DNA from: Sphingobacterium sp. UBA2700 | GTDB lineage: Bacteria > Bacteroidota > Bacteroidia > Sphingobacteriales > Sphingobacteriaceae | Direction: 5' to 3' | Length of the DNA stretch: 33,457 bases | NCBI GenBank assembly: GCA_002354335.1 | Contig: DELI01000005.1 | Span: 467,089 to 500,545 of the forward strand | Shown here: piece by piece, positions 1-7,099 of the stretch | How the letters are laid out: every line of letters starts with the position of its first letter | Position numbering within the stretch: the stretch's first letter is position 1 | Notes under the pieces: model-generated | What the model was told of the DNA's origin: nothing | The model's input: the letters and a program-made list of their open reading frames with translations, nothing else | The model's database searches: none | Translations under genes and position numbers: made by a program

Positions 1-57
1 GGGTTTGATTGGGTTATGAAAGGGTTATACATTGGGTTTATAAAGGGTTTGAACTGT
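1..57 (+). repeat. GGGTT-phased direct repeat
   Basis: Five GGGTT(T/A) runs start at about 1, 11, 22, 34 and 45, so they recur every 10-12 bases, close to one helical turn. The same unit in reverse complement (TATTGGGTTTG) forms the 11-bp tandem repeat at 22325-22357, so this is a dispersed intergenic family. The runs could in principle form a long-loop G-quadruplex. The left end may be cut by the window edge. No coding sequence was found here. Confidence 0.6.
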
Positions 58-85
58 CGAATTCTCATTTTTGTGGTATAGCATT

Positions 86-113
86 GGGGTGGGTGGGCGT
101 TATGGGGCAAGGG
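86..113 (+). other. G-quadruplex motif upstream of carB
   Basis: Five G-runs lie at 86-89, 91-93, 95-97, 104-107 and 111-113, separated by T, T, CGTTAT and CAA. Loops of 1, 1 and 6 (or 3) bases are the arrangement that usually gives a very stable parallel G-quadruplex. The motif is on the carB coding strand, about 55 bases upstream of the predicted -7 box. Presence is read directly from the sequence; folding and any effect on carB are inference. Confidence 0.6.
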
Positions 114-168
114 TCTGGATAAAGTAAAATTCTAAATAAATATTCGTTCATTATTAAAATAAAAAATG

Positions 169-176
169 TAACTTTG
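169..176 (+). promoter_or_regulatory. carB promoter -7 box
   Basis: TAACTTTG matches the Bacteroidota -7 consensus TAnnTTTG exactly. Transcription should begin near 182-184, giving a leader of roughly 93 nt before the carB ATG. No clear -33 TTTG is seen; the spacer region is AT-rich. Confidence 0.6.
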
Positions 177-180
177 CACT

Positions 181-250
181 CCGACAAAGCAGTCGGAATT
201 CCCTCTTACTATCAGACATTTCCTTGTCTGTTTTGTCGGCAACAGTTTTT
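181..250 (+). promoter_or_regulatory. Structured carB 5' leader with alternative hairpins
   Basis: CCGACAAA (181-188) can pair with TTTGTCGG (232-239), closing a structure that encloses the hairpin CAGACA (213-218)/TGTCTG (225-230). Two competing pairings exist: CCGAC (181-185) with GTCGG (192-196), and CTGTT (228-232) with AACAG (241-245) followed by TTTTT. The last resembles a weak terminator. The pairings are seen in the sequence; a regulatory switch is inference. Confidence 0.4.
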
Positions 251-276
251 GTATTTAACAATTGAAATAAATAATA

Positions 277-3096
277 ATGCCTAGAAACACCTCCATTAAT
301 TCGGTATTAATCATTGGATCTGGACCTATTGTCATCGGTCAAGCCTGTGAATTTGATTACTCAGGATCTCAAGCAGCCTTATCTTTAAAAGAAGAGGGTA
401 TTTCAGTTTCCATCATCAACTCCAACCCTGCAACAATTATGACTGATAATGTTGTAGCGGATCATGTTTACCTACTTCCATTAACATGCGAAAGTATTGA
501 GCAGATTCTTCAAGAGCGTCAAATCGATGCGGTTCTACCTACGATGGGTGGACAGACAGCATTGAACTTGTGTATTGAGGCATCGAATCGCGGACTTTGG
601 GAAAAGTATAACGTGAAAGTAATCGGTGTTGATGTTGCAGCGATTGAAAAAACAGAAAACCGCGAGGAATTCCGTCAATTAATGATCGACATCGGCGTTG
701 GGGTTGCGACTTCAAAAATCGCTAACTCTTTCTTAGAAGGTAAAGAAGCGGCACAAATCATTGGTTTCCCATTGGTTATCCGTCCTTCTTATACATTGGC
801 TGGAACCGGAGGTGGGTTCGTACATAAGAAAGAAGATTTTGACGCAGCTTTAAATCGTGGTCTTCATGCTTCGCCAACACACGAAGTATTGGTTGAGCAA
901 GCGGTATTAGGTTGGAAAGAATTTGAACTTGAGTTATTGCGCGATACAAATGATAACGTAATTATTATCTGTACGATCGAGAACTTTGACCCAATGGGTA
1001 TCCACACGGGTGACTCGATCACGGTAGCTCCGGGTATGACCCTATCTGACAAATGTTACCAAGATATGCGTAATCAGGCGATCAAGATGATGCGCTCGAT
1101 CGGTAACTTCGCTGGCGGTTGTAACGTTCAGTTCTCCGTGAATCCGGAAAATGAAGAAATCATCGCTATCGAAATCAACCCTCGCGTATCTCGTTCTTCA
1201 GCATTAGCATCGAAAGCAACAGGTTACCCTATCGCGAAGATTGCTGCGAAATTAGCAATCGGTTATAACTTAGACGAGCTTCAGAATCAAATTACAAAAA
1301 CTACTTCAGCTTATTTCGAGCCTACGTTAGACTATGTAATCGTGAAAGTTCCTCGTTTCAACTTTGATAAATTCAAAGGTGCAAATAAAGAATTAGGCTT
1401 GCAGATGAAAGCTGTTGGTGAGGTGATGGCAATCGGCCGTACATTCATCGAGGCGCTTCAAAAGGCAGCACAATCATTGGAAACTGGCCGTGCAGGTCTA
1501 GGTGCCGATGGTCGTCAATCTAGAAACTTAGAAGAGATCATGTACAGCTTGGAGCATCCAAGTGCTGATCGTCTTTTCCATATTAAAGACGCTTTCGAAC
1601 TAGGTGTTCCATTGGAATCTATTCGTAAAGCAACACTTATCGACAAGTGGTTCTTGGTCCAAATTCAAGAGCTAGTTCAATTAGAAGGCGAATTACGTCG
1701 CTACCAATTGAACAATATCCCTCGCGATTTCTTCATGACCTTGAAACAAAAAGGATATTCTGATTACCAAATTTCATGGTTGTTGGGGAATGTGACGGAA
1801 GATGAGGTTTATGATCGTCGTAAAGAATTAGGTATAAGTCGTGTTTATAAAATGGTAGATACTTGTGCGGCAGAATTCCCGGCACATACGCCTTACTACT
1901 ACTCGACTTTCGAAGATGAGAACGAATCCATCGTTTCTGATCGCAAGAAAATCATCGTATTGGGTTCAGGTCCTAACCGCATCGGTCAGGGTATCGAATT
2001 CGATTACTCATGTGTACACGGATTATTAGCTGCGAAAGAGTGTGGGTACGAAGCAATCATGGTTAACTGTAACCCTGAGACGGTTTCTACTGACTTCAAC
2101 ATGGCAGATAAATTATACTTTGAGCCAGTATTCTGGGAGCATGTTCGCGAAATCATCGAACTAGAAAAACCAGAAGGTGTAATCGTACAGTTAGGTGGTC
2201 AGACAGCATTGAAGATGGCTGAGCGCTTAGAAGCTTTAGGTGTGAAAATCATCGGTACTTCATTCGAGGACATGGACTTAGCGGAAGATCGCGGTCGTTT
2301 CTCGGACTTATTGAAAGATTTAGATATTCCTTATCCTAAATATGGTGTTGCTACGAATGCAGAGGAAGCATTGAAGGTGGCAAACGAAGTTGGTTACCCG
2401 GTTTTAGTACGTCCTTCATATGTATTGGGTGGACAAGGGATGAGCATCGTAATTAACGATGAGGACTTGGAGAAAGCAGTAGTTACTCTATTGAAGAGCC
2501 TTCCAGGAAACCAGATCTTAATTGACCATTTCTTAGACAGAGCTGAGGAAGCAGAATCGGATTCCATCTGTGATGGTGAAGATGTACACATCATCGGTAT
2601 GATGGAGCACATTGAGCCTGCAGGTATCCACTCGGGAGACTCATCAGCAGTATTGCCTCCATTCAGCCTATCAGAAGCTGTTCAACAAAAGATGGAAGAG
2701 TATTCGATCAAACTAGCGAAAGCGTTGAACGTGAAAGGTTTATTGAACATCCAATTTGCGATCAAAGATGAGAATGTATATGTAATCGAGGCGAACCCTC
2801 GTGCCTCACGTACAGTTCCTTTCATCGCGAAAGCATACGATGTTCCTTACATCAATATCGCTACGAAAGTGATGTTGGGCGAAAACAAGTTGAAAGACTT
2901 TACCATCGTTCGTAAGTTAAAAGGATATGCAATCAAAGAACCTGTGTTCTCATTCTCGAAATTCCCTGAGGTTGATAAACAATTAGGTCCTGAGATGAAA
3001 TCAACTGGTGAAGCAATTCGTTTCATCAAAGATTTGAACGATCCTCACTTTAGAGAATTGTATAGTCAAAAATCAATGTTCTTGAATGCACAGTAG
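277..3096 (+). CDS. carB: Carbamoyl-phosphate synthase large chain, no allosteric domain
   Basis: Makes carbamoyl phosphate from bicarbonate, ATP and glutamine-derived ammonia, feeding pyrimidine and arginine synthesis in the cytoplasm. Two homologous ATP-grasp halves are visible. The first starts with the pre-ATP-grasp motif [18 protein letters not shown] (about residues 13-30). The second starts with [17 protein letters not shown] (about 562-578). Each half carries the GGQTAL motif and ATP-grasp metal-site signatures such as [11 protein letters not shown] and EANPRASRT. The protein is 939 aa, against about 1073 in E. coli, and stops where the C-terminal MGS-like domain for UMP/ornithine/IMP control would begin. 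The short form is, to my recollection, usual in Bacteroidota. The small subunit carA is not in the window. The TAG stop codon is the first unit of a heptanucleotide repeat. Start: ATG after an A-rich leader. Confidence 0.97.
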   Translation: MPRNTSINSVLIIGSGPIVIGQACEFDYSGSQAALSLKEEGISVSIINSNPATIMTDNVVADHVYLLPLTCESIEQILQERQIDAVLPTMGGQTALNLCIEASNRGLWEKYNVKVIGVDVAAIEKTENREEFRQLMIDIGVGVATSKIANSFLEGKEAAQIIGFPLVIRPSYTLAGTGGGFVHKKEDFDAALNRGLHASPTHEVLVEQAVLGWKEFELELLRDTNDNVIIICTIENFDPMGIHTGDSITVAPGMTLSDKCYQDMRNQAIKMMRSIGNFAGGCNVQFSVNPENEEIIAIEINPRVSRSSALASKATGYPIAKIAAKLAIGYNLDELQNQITKTTSAYFEPTLDYVIVKVPRFNFDKFKGANKELGLQMKAVGEVMAIGRTFIEALQKAAQSLETGRAGLGADGRQSRNLEEIMYSLEHPSADRLFHIKDAFELGVPLESIRKATLIDKWFLVQIQELVQLEGELRRYQLNNIPRDFFMTLKQKGYSDYQISWLLGNVTEDEVYDRRKELGISRVYKMVDTCAAEFPAHTPYYYSTFEDENESIVSDRKKIIVLGSGPNRIGQGIEFDYSCVHGLLAAKECGYEAIMVNCNPETVSTDFNMADKLYFEPVFWEHVREIIELEKPEGVIVQLGGQTALKMAERLEALGVKIIGTSFEDMDLAEDRGRFSDLLKDLDIPYPKYGVATNAEEALKVANEVGYPVLVRPSYVLGGQGMSIVINDEDLEKAVVTLLKSLPGNQILIDHFLDRAEEAESDSICDGEDVHIIGMMEHIEPAGIHSGDSSAVLPPFSLSEAVQQKMEEYSIKLAKALNVKGLLNIQFAIKDENVYVIEANPRASRTVPFIAKAYDVPYINIATKVMLGENKLKDFTIVRKLKGYAIKEPVFSFSKFPEVDKQLGPEMKSTGEAIRFIKDLNDPHFRELYSQKSMFLNAQ

Positions 3097-3121
3097 ACAT
3101 TAGATTTTAGACATTAGATAT
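3094..3121 (+). repeat. Heptanucleotide TAGWNNT repeat after carB
   Basis: Four perfectly phased 7-mers, TAGACAT, TAGATTT, TAGACAT and TAGATAT, run directly into the carB terminator. The first TAG is the carB stop codon. A matching inverted copy ends the convergent gene at 3491. Confidence 0.8.
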
Positions 3122-3124
3122 AAG

Positions 3125-3149
3125 AACCTGCAGCAATGCAGGTTTTTTT
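3125..3149 (+). terminator. carB intrinsic terminator
   Basis: The 8-bp stem AACCTGCA (3125-3132)/TGCAGGTT (3137-3144) has a GCAA loop and ends in a run of seven T. It lies 28 bases after the carB stop. An almost identical terminator in the opposite orientation serves the convergent gene at 3491. Confidence 0.9.
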
Positions 3150-3255
3150 GTTTTTAGGGTTGTCAATTTTTGAGAAAGGGGGATTCTATTAAGCTGTCTA
3201 TTTTTGGGAAAGAAGGGTGGCTTTAGTCGGGTGTGTTTGCTGGAAAGAAGGGCGC

Positions 3256-3421
3256 TTTGTCTGAACCAGGAAAGGAAGGGTTTAAGGATTGTCAGGATCG
3301 GGCATGGCGTATGAATGGCCTGCATAGGTCTTTATACTAAGTACTAACTACTAAATACTATTCCTTTCTTGGTTCAAAGACAAAACATCCTGACAAACGT
3401 CACATCCTTCCTTTCTAAACC
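3256..3421. repeat. Composite dispersed repeat with inverted arms
   Basis: The left arm contains GAACCAGGAAAGGAAGG and GGATTGTCAGGATC (3256-3300). An inverted partial copy lies at 3358-3385 (CCTTTCTTGGTTCAAAGACAAA), and a second inverted copy at 3386-3421 holds ATCCTGACAAA and ATCCTTCCTTTCT. In between, AGGTCTTTATACTAAGTACT (from 3327) leads into TACTAAC-type heptads. The same composite order recurs at 26718-26837, and the GAACCAGGAAAG palindrome recurs at 33217-33299. No gene is seen between 3150 and 3455. Confidence 0.7.
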
Positions 3422-3455
3422 GAAAGTTCAGTCTAGGTATTAAGCAGAAATAAAA

Positions 3456-3476
3456 AAACCTGCACTGCTGCAGGTT
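3456..3476 (-). terminator. Terminator of the FGE-type gene
   Basis: Read on the minus strand, AACCTGCAG, then a short loop, then TGCAGGTT is followed by a run of T (the A-tract at about 3452-3458 on the plus strand). It mirrors the carB terminator in sequence and in its neighbouring heptad repeat, so the two convergent genes share a duplicated, inverted 3' end. Confidence 0.85.
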
Positions 3477-3509
3477 CTTATATCTAAAATCTAATGTCTA
3501 ATATCTAAA
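3477..3509 (-). repeat. Heptad repeat overlapping the FGE-type gene's 3' end
   Basis: On the minus strand the units TTAGATA, TTAGACA, TTAGATT and TTAGATA precede the terminator. The repeat enters the coding region: it encodes the last residues LDIRH and the TAG stop of the gene at 3491-4564. Confidence 0.75.
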
Positions 3510-4564
3510 ACTTTCACACACCTAAAACCCACATTATTTGTTGGAGAGTTGACCTCTCCTTTTCCTCGGCTGCCGGCTTTATAGCGTTCGCAGTATTGAT
3601 CGTTACAGAGGAAGGAGCCGCCACGCTGTACGCGTTTTACGGCGCCGGGTTCTTGTGGGTCATAAGATTCGGCAGGACCTTTTGGGTTTTCTTTTGGGGA
3701 ATTTGCGTAGTAATCTGGTCGGTAAAAATCGGAACACCATTCCCACACATTGCCCTCCATGTCATATAGCCCATAAAGGTTGGGTGGGAAAGATTTCACA
3801 GGAGCAGTGCTTTCATAGCCGTCTTCTTTGCTGTTATGGGTTGGAAAGGTTCCTTGGAAGATATTGGCCATCCACTCACCATGTGGCGTTTTTTCGGATC
3901 CCCAATAATAGGTTTCATCGCTGTGTTTTCCCTCTTTTGCGGCGAATTCCCATTCGGCTTCGGTTGGCAATCGCTTTCCTGCCCATTTTGCATAGGCTTC
4001 AGCATCTTCATACGCTAATTGCGTGACAGGGTGATCGCCTTTCCCCTCTATACTGCTTTCGGGACCTTCAGGATGACGCCAATTTGCTCCGGGGATATAA
4101 TCCCACCATTGGAGGTGGTTCTGCATTCCCTGCACCTGATTTGGCGCTTTGAACACTGCAGATCCCGGAACAAGTACCTTTGGATCTACATTTGGAAAAT
4201 CATTCGGATCTAAAGGACGTTCTGCTACTGTAATATATCCGGTGGCTTCTACAAATGCAGCATATTGATTATTGGTAACTTCATGCTCATCCATATAAAA
4301 GGGCGATAGGGTCACCTCGTGGATAGGCTTTGCATCTACGAAGTTTGAAGAGCCCATCTGAAAGGTTCCGCCTTTGATATAAACCATCTTGACAGTATCT
4401 TTTCCCGGTTGTGCAATATTGGCGTTTTTAATCGCCGTAGCACGCGATGGAACGGCCTCAACATGACAGATCATCTGTGAGGAATCCACTGTAATGGGCT
4501 GTTGAGCGAAACCTGGCAATATAGTAGCCGAAGCAATTAAGATAGTGAAGATGAGTTTTCGCAT
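3491..4564 (-). CDS. Secreted formylglycine-generating-enzyme (SUMF1/FGE)-type protein
   Basis: 357 aa with a signal peptide (residues about 1-20, cleavage after GFA). The FGE-sulfatase domain runs from about residue 59 (VKMVYIKGGTFQMGS) to 350. Typical family motifs are HEVTNNQYAAFV, GKRLPTEAEWEFAAK, NLYGLYDMEGNVWEWCSDF and RGGSFLC. The two cysteines that bind copper in genuine FGEs (human C336/C341) are present here as C320 and C325 in LCNDQYC. This supports real oxidation of a sulfatase cysteine to formylglycine rather than a structural look-alike. No sulfatase gene is in the window, so the partner is unknown. Residues 353-357 are encoded by the heptad repeat. The ATG follows a consensus promoter. 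Alternative: another FGE-sulfatase-domain protein with a different substrate, as in gliding-motility lipoproteins. Confidence 0.85.
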   Translation of the reverse strand: MRKLIFTILIASATILPGFAQQPITVDSSQMICHVEAVPSRATAIKNANIAQPGKDTVKMVYIKGGTFQMGSSNFVDAKPIHEVTLSPFYMDEHEVTNNQYAAFVEATGYITVAERPLDPNDFPNVDPKVLVPGSAVFKAPNQVQGMQNHLQWWDYIPGANWRHPEGPESSIEGKGDHPVTQLAYEDAEAYAKWAGKRLPTEAEWEFAAKEGKHSDETYYWGSEKTPHGEWMANIFQGTFPTHNSKEDGYESTAPVKSFPPNLYGLYDMEGNVWEWCSDFYRPDYYANSPKENPKGPAESYDPQEPGAVKRVQRGGSFLCNDQYCERYKAGSRGKGEVNSPTNNVGFRCVKVLDIRH

Positions 4565-4592
4565 AGATGTAGGCTTTTACTAGTAATCAATA

Positions 4593-4600
4593 CAAATATA
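4593..4600 (-). promoter_or_regulatory. Promoter -7 box of the FGE-type gene
   Basis: On the minus strand TATATTTG fits TAnnTTTG exactly. The expected start near 4586 leaves about 22 nt of leader before the ATG at 4564. No convincing -33 element. Confidence 0.6.
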
Positions 4601-4702
4601 ACAGGCTTTTTTAGAATTGAAAGAAATAGTCTACTAATTTAGTAGCATTTCTTACTTAAGGGATGAATTAGCCCAAACATAAAGTAAAAATAGTATTTGC
4701 AC

Positions 4703-4737
4703 AAAAAAAGGGGGTTTCCAATAAATTGGAAACCCCC
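4703..4737 (-). terminator. Terminator of the GH109-like gene
   Basis: A perfect 12-bp stem GGGGGTTTCCAA (4710-4721)/TTGGAAACCCCC (4726-4737) with loop TAAA is followed, on the minus strand, by seven T (4703-4709). It lies about 90 nt past the stop of the gene at 4827, with heptad repeats in between. Confidence 0.9.
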
Positions 4738-4790
4738 TCTACATTCTTTCAGATTCTACAAGCTATAAGACCTATGATTCGGAAGTCCTA

Positions 4791-4823
4791 CTCTAAGGTC
4801 TAATATCTTCAATCTAATATCTA
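4791..4823 (-). repeat. Heptad repeat after the GH109-like gene
   Basis: On the minus strand, just after the TAA stop: TAGATAT, TAGATTG, AAGATAT, TAGACCT, TAGAGTA. This is the same TAGWNNT family, again between a stop codon and a terminator. Confidence 0.7.
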
Positions 4824-4826
4824 TTC

Positions 4827-6239
4827 TTACTGAACATTCAGTTGAACATCTTTTTTGGTCTCTACTTTCGCACGGATTCCAGTGTTACCCCCGCCATTTA
4901 AAGTCATGTCATGAGGTTTATTGGTTTTCCAGTTACCTCTAGTGAAGTCAGGGATATCCACTGTTCTGCTGTTCTTAGCTACCGACTGAACACTCAAAGG
5001 AACTACAGCACTCCAAGATGCACCATCATATACAGTTTGATCCAATGGAAGACCATTTCTTAGACAGTCGATTAAACGCCAGTCCATCATAAAGTCCATA
5101 CCACCGTGACCACCTACTTCTTTAGCTTGCTCACCAATGAATTTCACTAATTCTGGTGTGTATTTGTCGTATAACGCTTTCAACTCCTCAGGCTTAATAT
5201 AGCTGTGTCCGAATGCGATACCTTCTTTAGGATATTTCTGCGCGAAACCTTTTGTACCGCTCAATAAGTGGATACGGGAATACGGACGAGGTGAAGTAAC
5301 ATCATGTTGGATCATCATCGTTTTACCTTTCTCTGTTTTGATCAAGGTTGTATCCATATTTCCTCTATAGCGTTTGCCAACAAATTCTTGGAAGAATGAA
5401 TCTTTACCTGCCAACTCACGTGCTTTATCCGCCATCATGAAGTCGTTAGATTGCATAGCAACAAGATGATTCATTTTGTCACCGCAGTTGATATTCAAAC
5501 ACTGAGCGATTGGGCCAATACCATGCGTTGGATATAAGTTACCATTCATCTTAATGTTTTCGCGCAATCTCCACATATTATCATAACCGTTCTTGTTGAA
5601 GTTAAGGTCTAATAAGTCGTGGATATATGCGCCTTCTGCATGTACTAATTCACCGAACATGCCTTGGCGAGTCATATTAAGAGTCAACATTTCGAAGAAG
5701 TCATAACAACAGTTCTCCAACATCATACAATGTTTTTTAGTTGCTTCCGAAGTCTTAACAACTTCCCAAATCTCAGCGATTGTTAAACCAATTGGAACTT
5801 CCGTTGCTGCATGAGCACCAGACTTCATCGCTTCAATTGCCATTGGAGCATGGTATTCCCATGGAGTACAGATATAAACTAGATCTAACTCTTCATTCTT
5901 AAGCATGGTTTTCCAACCATCCTCACCTGAATAAGCTTTCGCTTCTTTAAGACCTTTTTTGGTTAAGATAGTTTGAGCCTTGGTTACACGGTCTGCATGT
6001 CTGTCGCATAATGCAACAATCTCTGCACCTTCAATATATGAAATACGATCCACAGCACCGGGACCACGCATTCCTAATCCAATAATTGCGACCTTTACTT
6101 TGTCAATTTTCGGCGCTGCAAAGCCCGACATATTAAAGTTTTGGGAAGCAAATACTTCGTTTTGCAAAGACGGTAGAGTTATCGCAACACTCGATAACAG
6201 GCCAGCCTTCTTCAAGAAATCTCTACGCGAATTATTCAT
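4827..6239 (-). CDS. Gfo/Idh/MocA-family protein, GH109-like (Tat-exported)
   Basis: 470 aa. A twin-arginine signal is at the N-terminus (SRRDFLKK, residues 4-11), so a folded cofactor-bearing protein is probably exported. The Rossmann NAD(P)-binding domain begins at about residue 48 with VAIIGLGMRG. Family motifs include CTPWEYH, ENCCYDFFEMLTLNMTRQGMFGE, YPTHGIGPIAQ and GHGGMDF. These match glycoside hydrolase family 109, which uses NAD+ in a redox-assisted hydrolysis of alpha-N-acetylgalactosaminides, as in the Elizabethkingia enzyme. Substrate specificity cannot be read from the sequence. The gene is monocistronic with its own promoter and terminator. A LacI-type operator lies about 220 bp upstream and a LacI regulator is nearby, suggesting sugar control. 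Alternative: a non-hydrolytic oxidoreductase of the same family. Confidence 0.88.
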   Translation of the reverse strand: MNNSRRDFLKKAGLLSSVAITLPSLQNEVFASQNFNMSGFAAPKIDKVKVAIIGLGMRGPGAVDRISYIEGAEIVALCDRHADRVTKAQTILTKKGLKEAKAYSGEDGWKTMLKNEELDLVYICTPWEYHAPMAIEAMKSGAHAATEVPIGLTIAEIWEVVKTSEATKKHCMMLENCCYDFFEMLTLNMTRQGMFGELVHAEGAYIHDLLDLNFNKNGYDNMWRLRENIKMNGNLYPTHGIGPIAQCLNINCGDKMNHLVAMQSNDFMMADKARELAGKDSFFQEFVGKRYRGNMDTTLIKTEKGKTMMIQHDVTSPRPYSRIHLLSGTKGFAQKYPKEGIAFGHSYIKPEELKALYDKYTPELVKFIGEQAKEVGGHGGMDFMMDWRLIDCLRNGLPLDQTVYDGASWSAVVPLSVQSVAKNSRTVDIPDFTRGNWKTNKPHDMTLNGGGNTGIRAKVETKKDVQLNVQ

Positions 6240-6283
6240 GGTAAATATTTAAATAAGATCTAATTTACAAAATCTTGGGTTTA

Positions 6284-6291
6284 CAAAATTA
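6284..6291 (-). promoter_or_regulatory. GH109-like gene promoter -7 box
   Basis: TAATTTTG on the minus strand matches TAnnTTTG. The predicted start is near 6278, about 38 nt before the ATG. The hairpin at 6292-6312 lies just upstream, inside the -7/-33 spacer. Confidence 0.6.
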
Positions 6292-6312
6292 AGGGGGACA
6301 CGAAATCCCCCT
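6292..6312. promoter_or_regulatory. Inverted repeat in the GH109-like promoter spacer
   Basis: AGGGGGA (6292-6298) and TCCCCCT (6306-6312) form a perfect 7-bp inverted repeat with a 7-nt spacer, adjoining the -7 box. The position suits an operator. It could instead act as a hairpin terminator for transcripts entering from upstream on the minus strand, because TTAATTTT follows. Neither role is proven. Confidence 0.4.
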
Positions 6313-6459
6313 AAAAATCACCTATTTTAAAACAAACTAAACAGTCAAATTGAAAATACTATCAAATAAATGAACGGTATAATTTGGTTAGGAGTATTAT
6401 GCGTAACTCCATATACAATGATAAAACGAATTTTGAAAAAACAAAAATGATTTGTGAAT

Positions 6460-6471
6460 GCAAACGTTTGT
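6460..6471. promoter_or_regulatory. LacI-type operator candidate
   Basis: GCAAACGTTTGT contains the perfect palindrome CAAACGTTTG (6461-6470) with the central CG typical of LacI-family operators. It sits between the GH109-like gene and the osmC-like gene, and a LacI-family regulator is encoded 0.6 kb away at 7100-8110. The rest of 6313-6650 holds nothing I can assign; the weak TTG-started ORF at 6384 was rejected. Confidence 0.5.
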
Positions 6472-6652
6472 CCTATTTACACAACCGATTGCTTTTCTGT
6501 CAAAATCTTGTTATAAAGGCAATTAAGGTCCTGATATCAGCAAATTGTCCTCTCATAAAAGACACCGGGTTGGCGTTGCTATTTATTATTGGAACATCGT
6601 CAATATTGCGTAAAGAGCGCTATAGCAATACATAAATCAACAGGAAATTAGC

Positions 6653-6660
6653 TATTTTTG
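6653..6660 (+). promoter_or_regulatory. osmC-like gene promoter -7 box
   Basis: TATTTTTG matches TAnnTTTG. Transcription would start near 6667, leaving about 15 nt before the ATG at 6682. This rules against the TTG start at 6658, which lies inside the -7 box. Confidence 0.6.
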
Positions 6661-6681
6661 ATAGACACAATTATCGAAACA

Positions 6682-7098
6682 ATGAAAGTAGAACTACAAC
6701 GTAAAAATCAAGCTGTTCATTTTGAAGCGTCAGCTCCATCTTCTTCAGTGAAAGTAAATATTGATGGTCCAGAGTCTATCGGCGGCGAAGGAAAGGGCGT
6801 TCGACCAATGGAATTGGTCTTGATTGCCTTAGGGTCTTGCAGTGTATTCGACCTCACAACAATTTTGGAGAAGCAACGTCAGGAAATTGAAGATATACAA
6901 GTGGAGGTGGAAGGACAGAGACGCGATGAAATCCCGAACATCTTTACAAAGATTCACATTACGTTTAAGCTGAAGGGCAATATTGACGAAGTAAAAGCCC
7001 AGAAAGCCGCAGAACTAGCAGTGAAAAAATATTGCTCTGTTCATGATATGTTAGCTGCCGGAGGTGTAGATATTACCTACAGCATTCAGCTTGTATAA
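6682..7098 (+). CDS. OsmC/Ohr-family protein
   Basis: 138 aa from the ATG at 6682; a longer TTG start would fall within the promoter. OsmC-family proteins are cytoplasmic homodimers that reduce organic or fatty-acid hydroperoxides with two cysteines. Both are visible: C53 in LIALGSCSVFDL and C118 in KKYCSVHDML. The fold pattern (beta-rich start, central helix with Cys, C-terminal repeat) fits. The peroxidase role is inferred from family and cysteines. The subfamily is YhfA-like rather than classical OsmC or Ohr, judging by length and the lack of their signature motifs. The gene is convergent with the LacI regulator; the two stops are separated by one base and no terminator is seen. Confidence 0.85.
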   Translation: MKVELQRKNQAVHFEASAPSSSVKVNIDGPESIGGEGKGVRPMELVLIALGSCSVFDLTTILEKQRQEIEDIQVEVEGQRRDEIPNIFTKIHITFKLKGNIDEVKAQKAAELAVKKYCSVHDMLAAGGVDITYSIQLV

Positions 7099-7099
7099 T

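Noticed and set aside
3655..4213. Several plus-strand ORFs opposite the FGE-type gene
   Set aside because: They lie fully antisense to a gene with clear domain motifs and have no promoter or recognisable product.
6384..6635. 83-codon plus-strand ORF with TTG start
   Set aside because: No family resemblance, rare start codon, no promoter at the right place, and it covers the LacI-type operator; composition looks like translated intergenic DNA.
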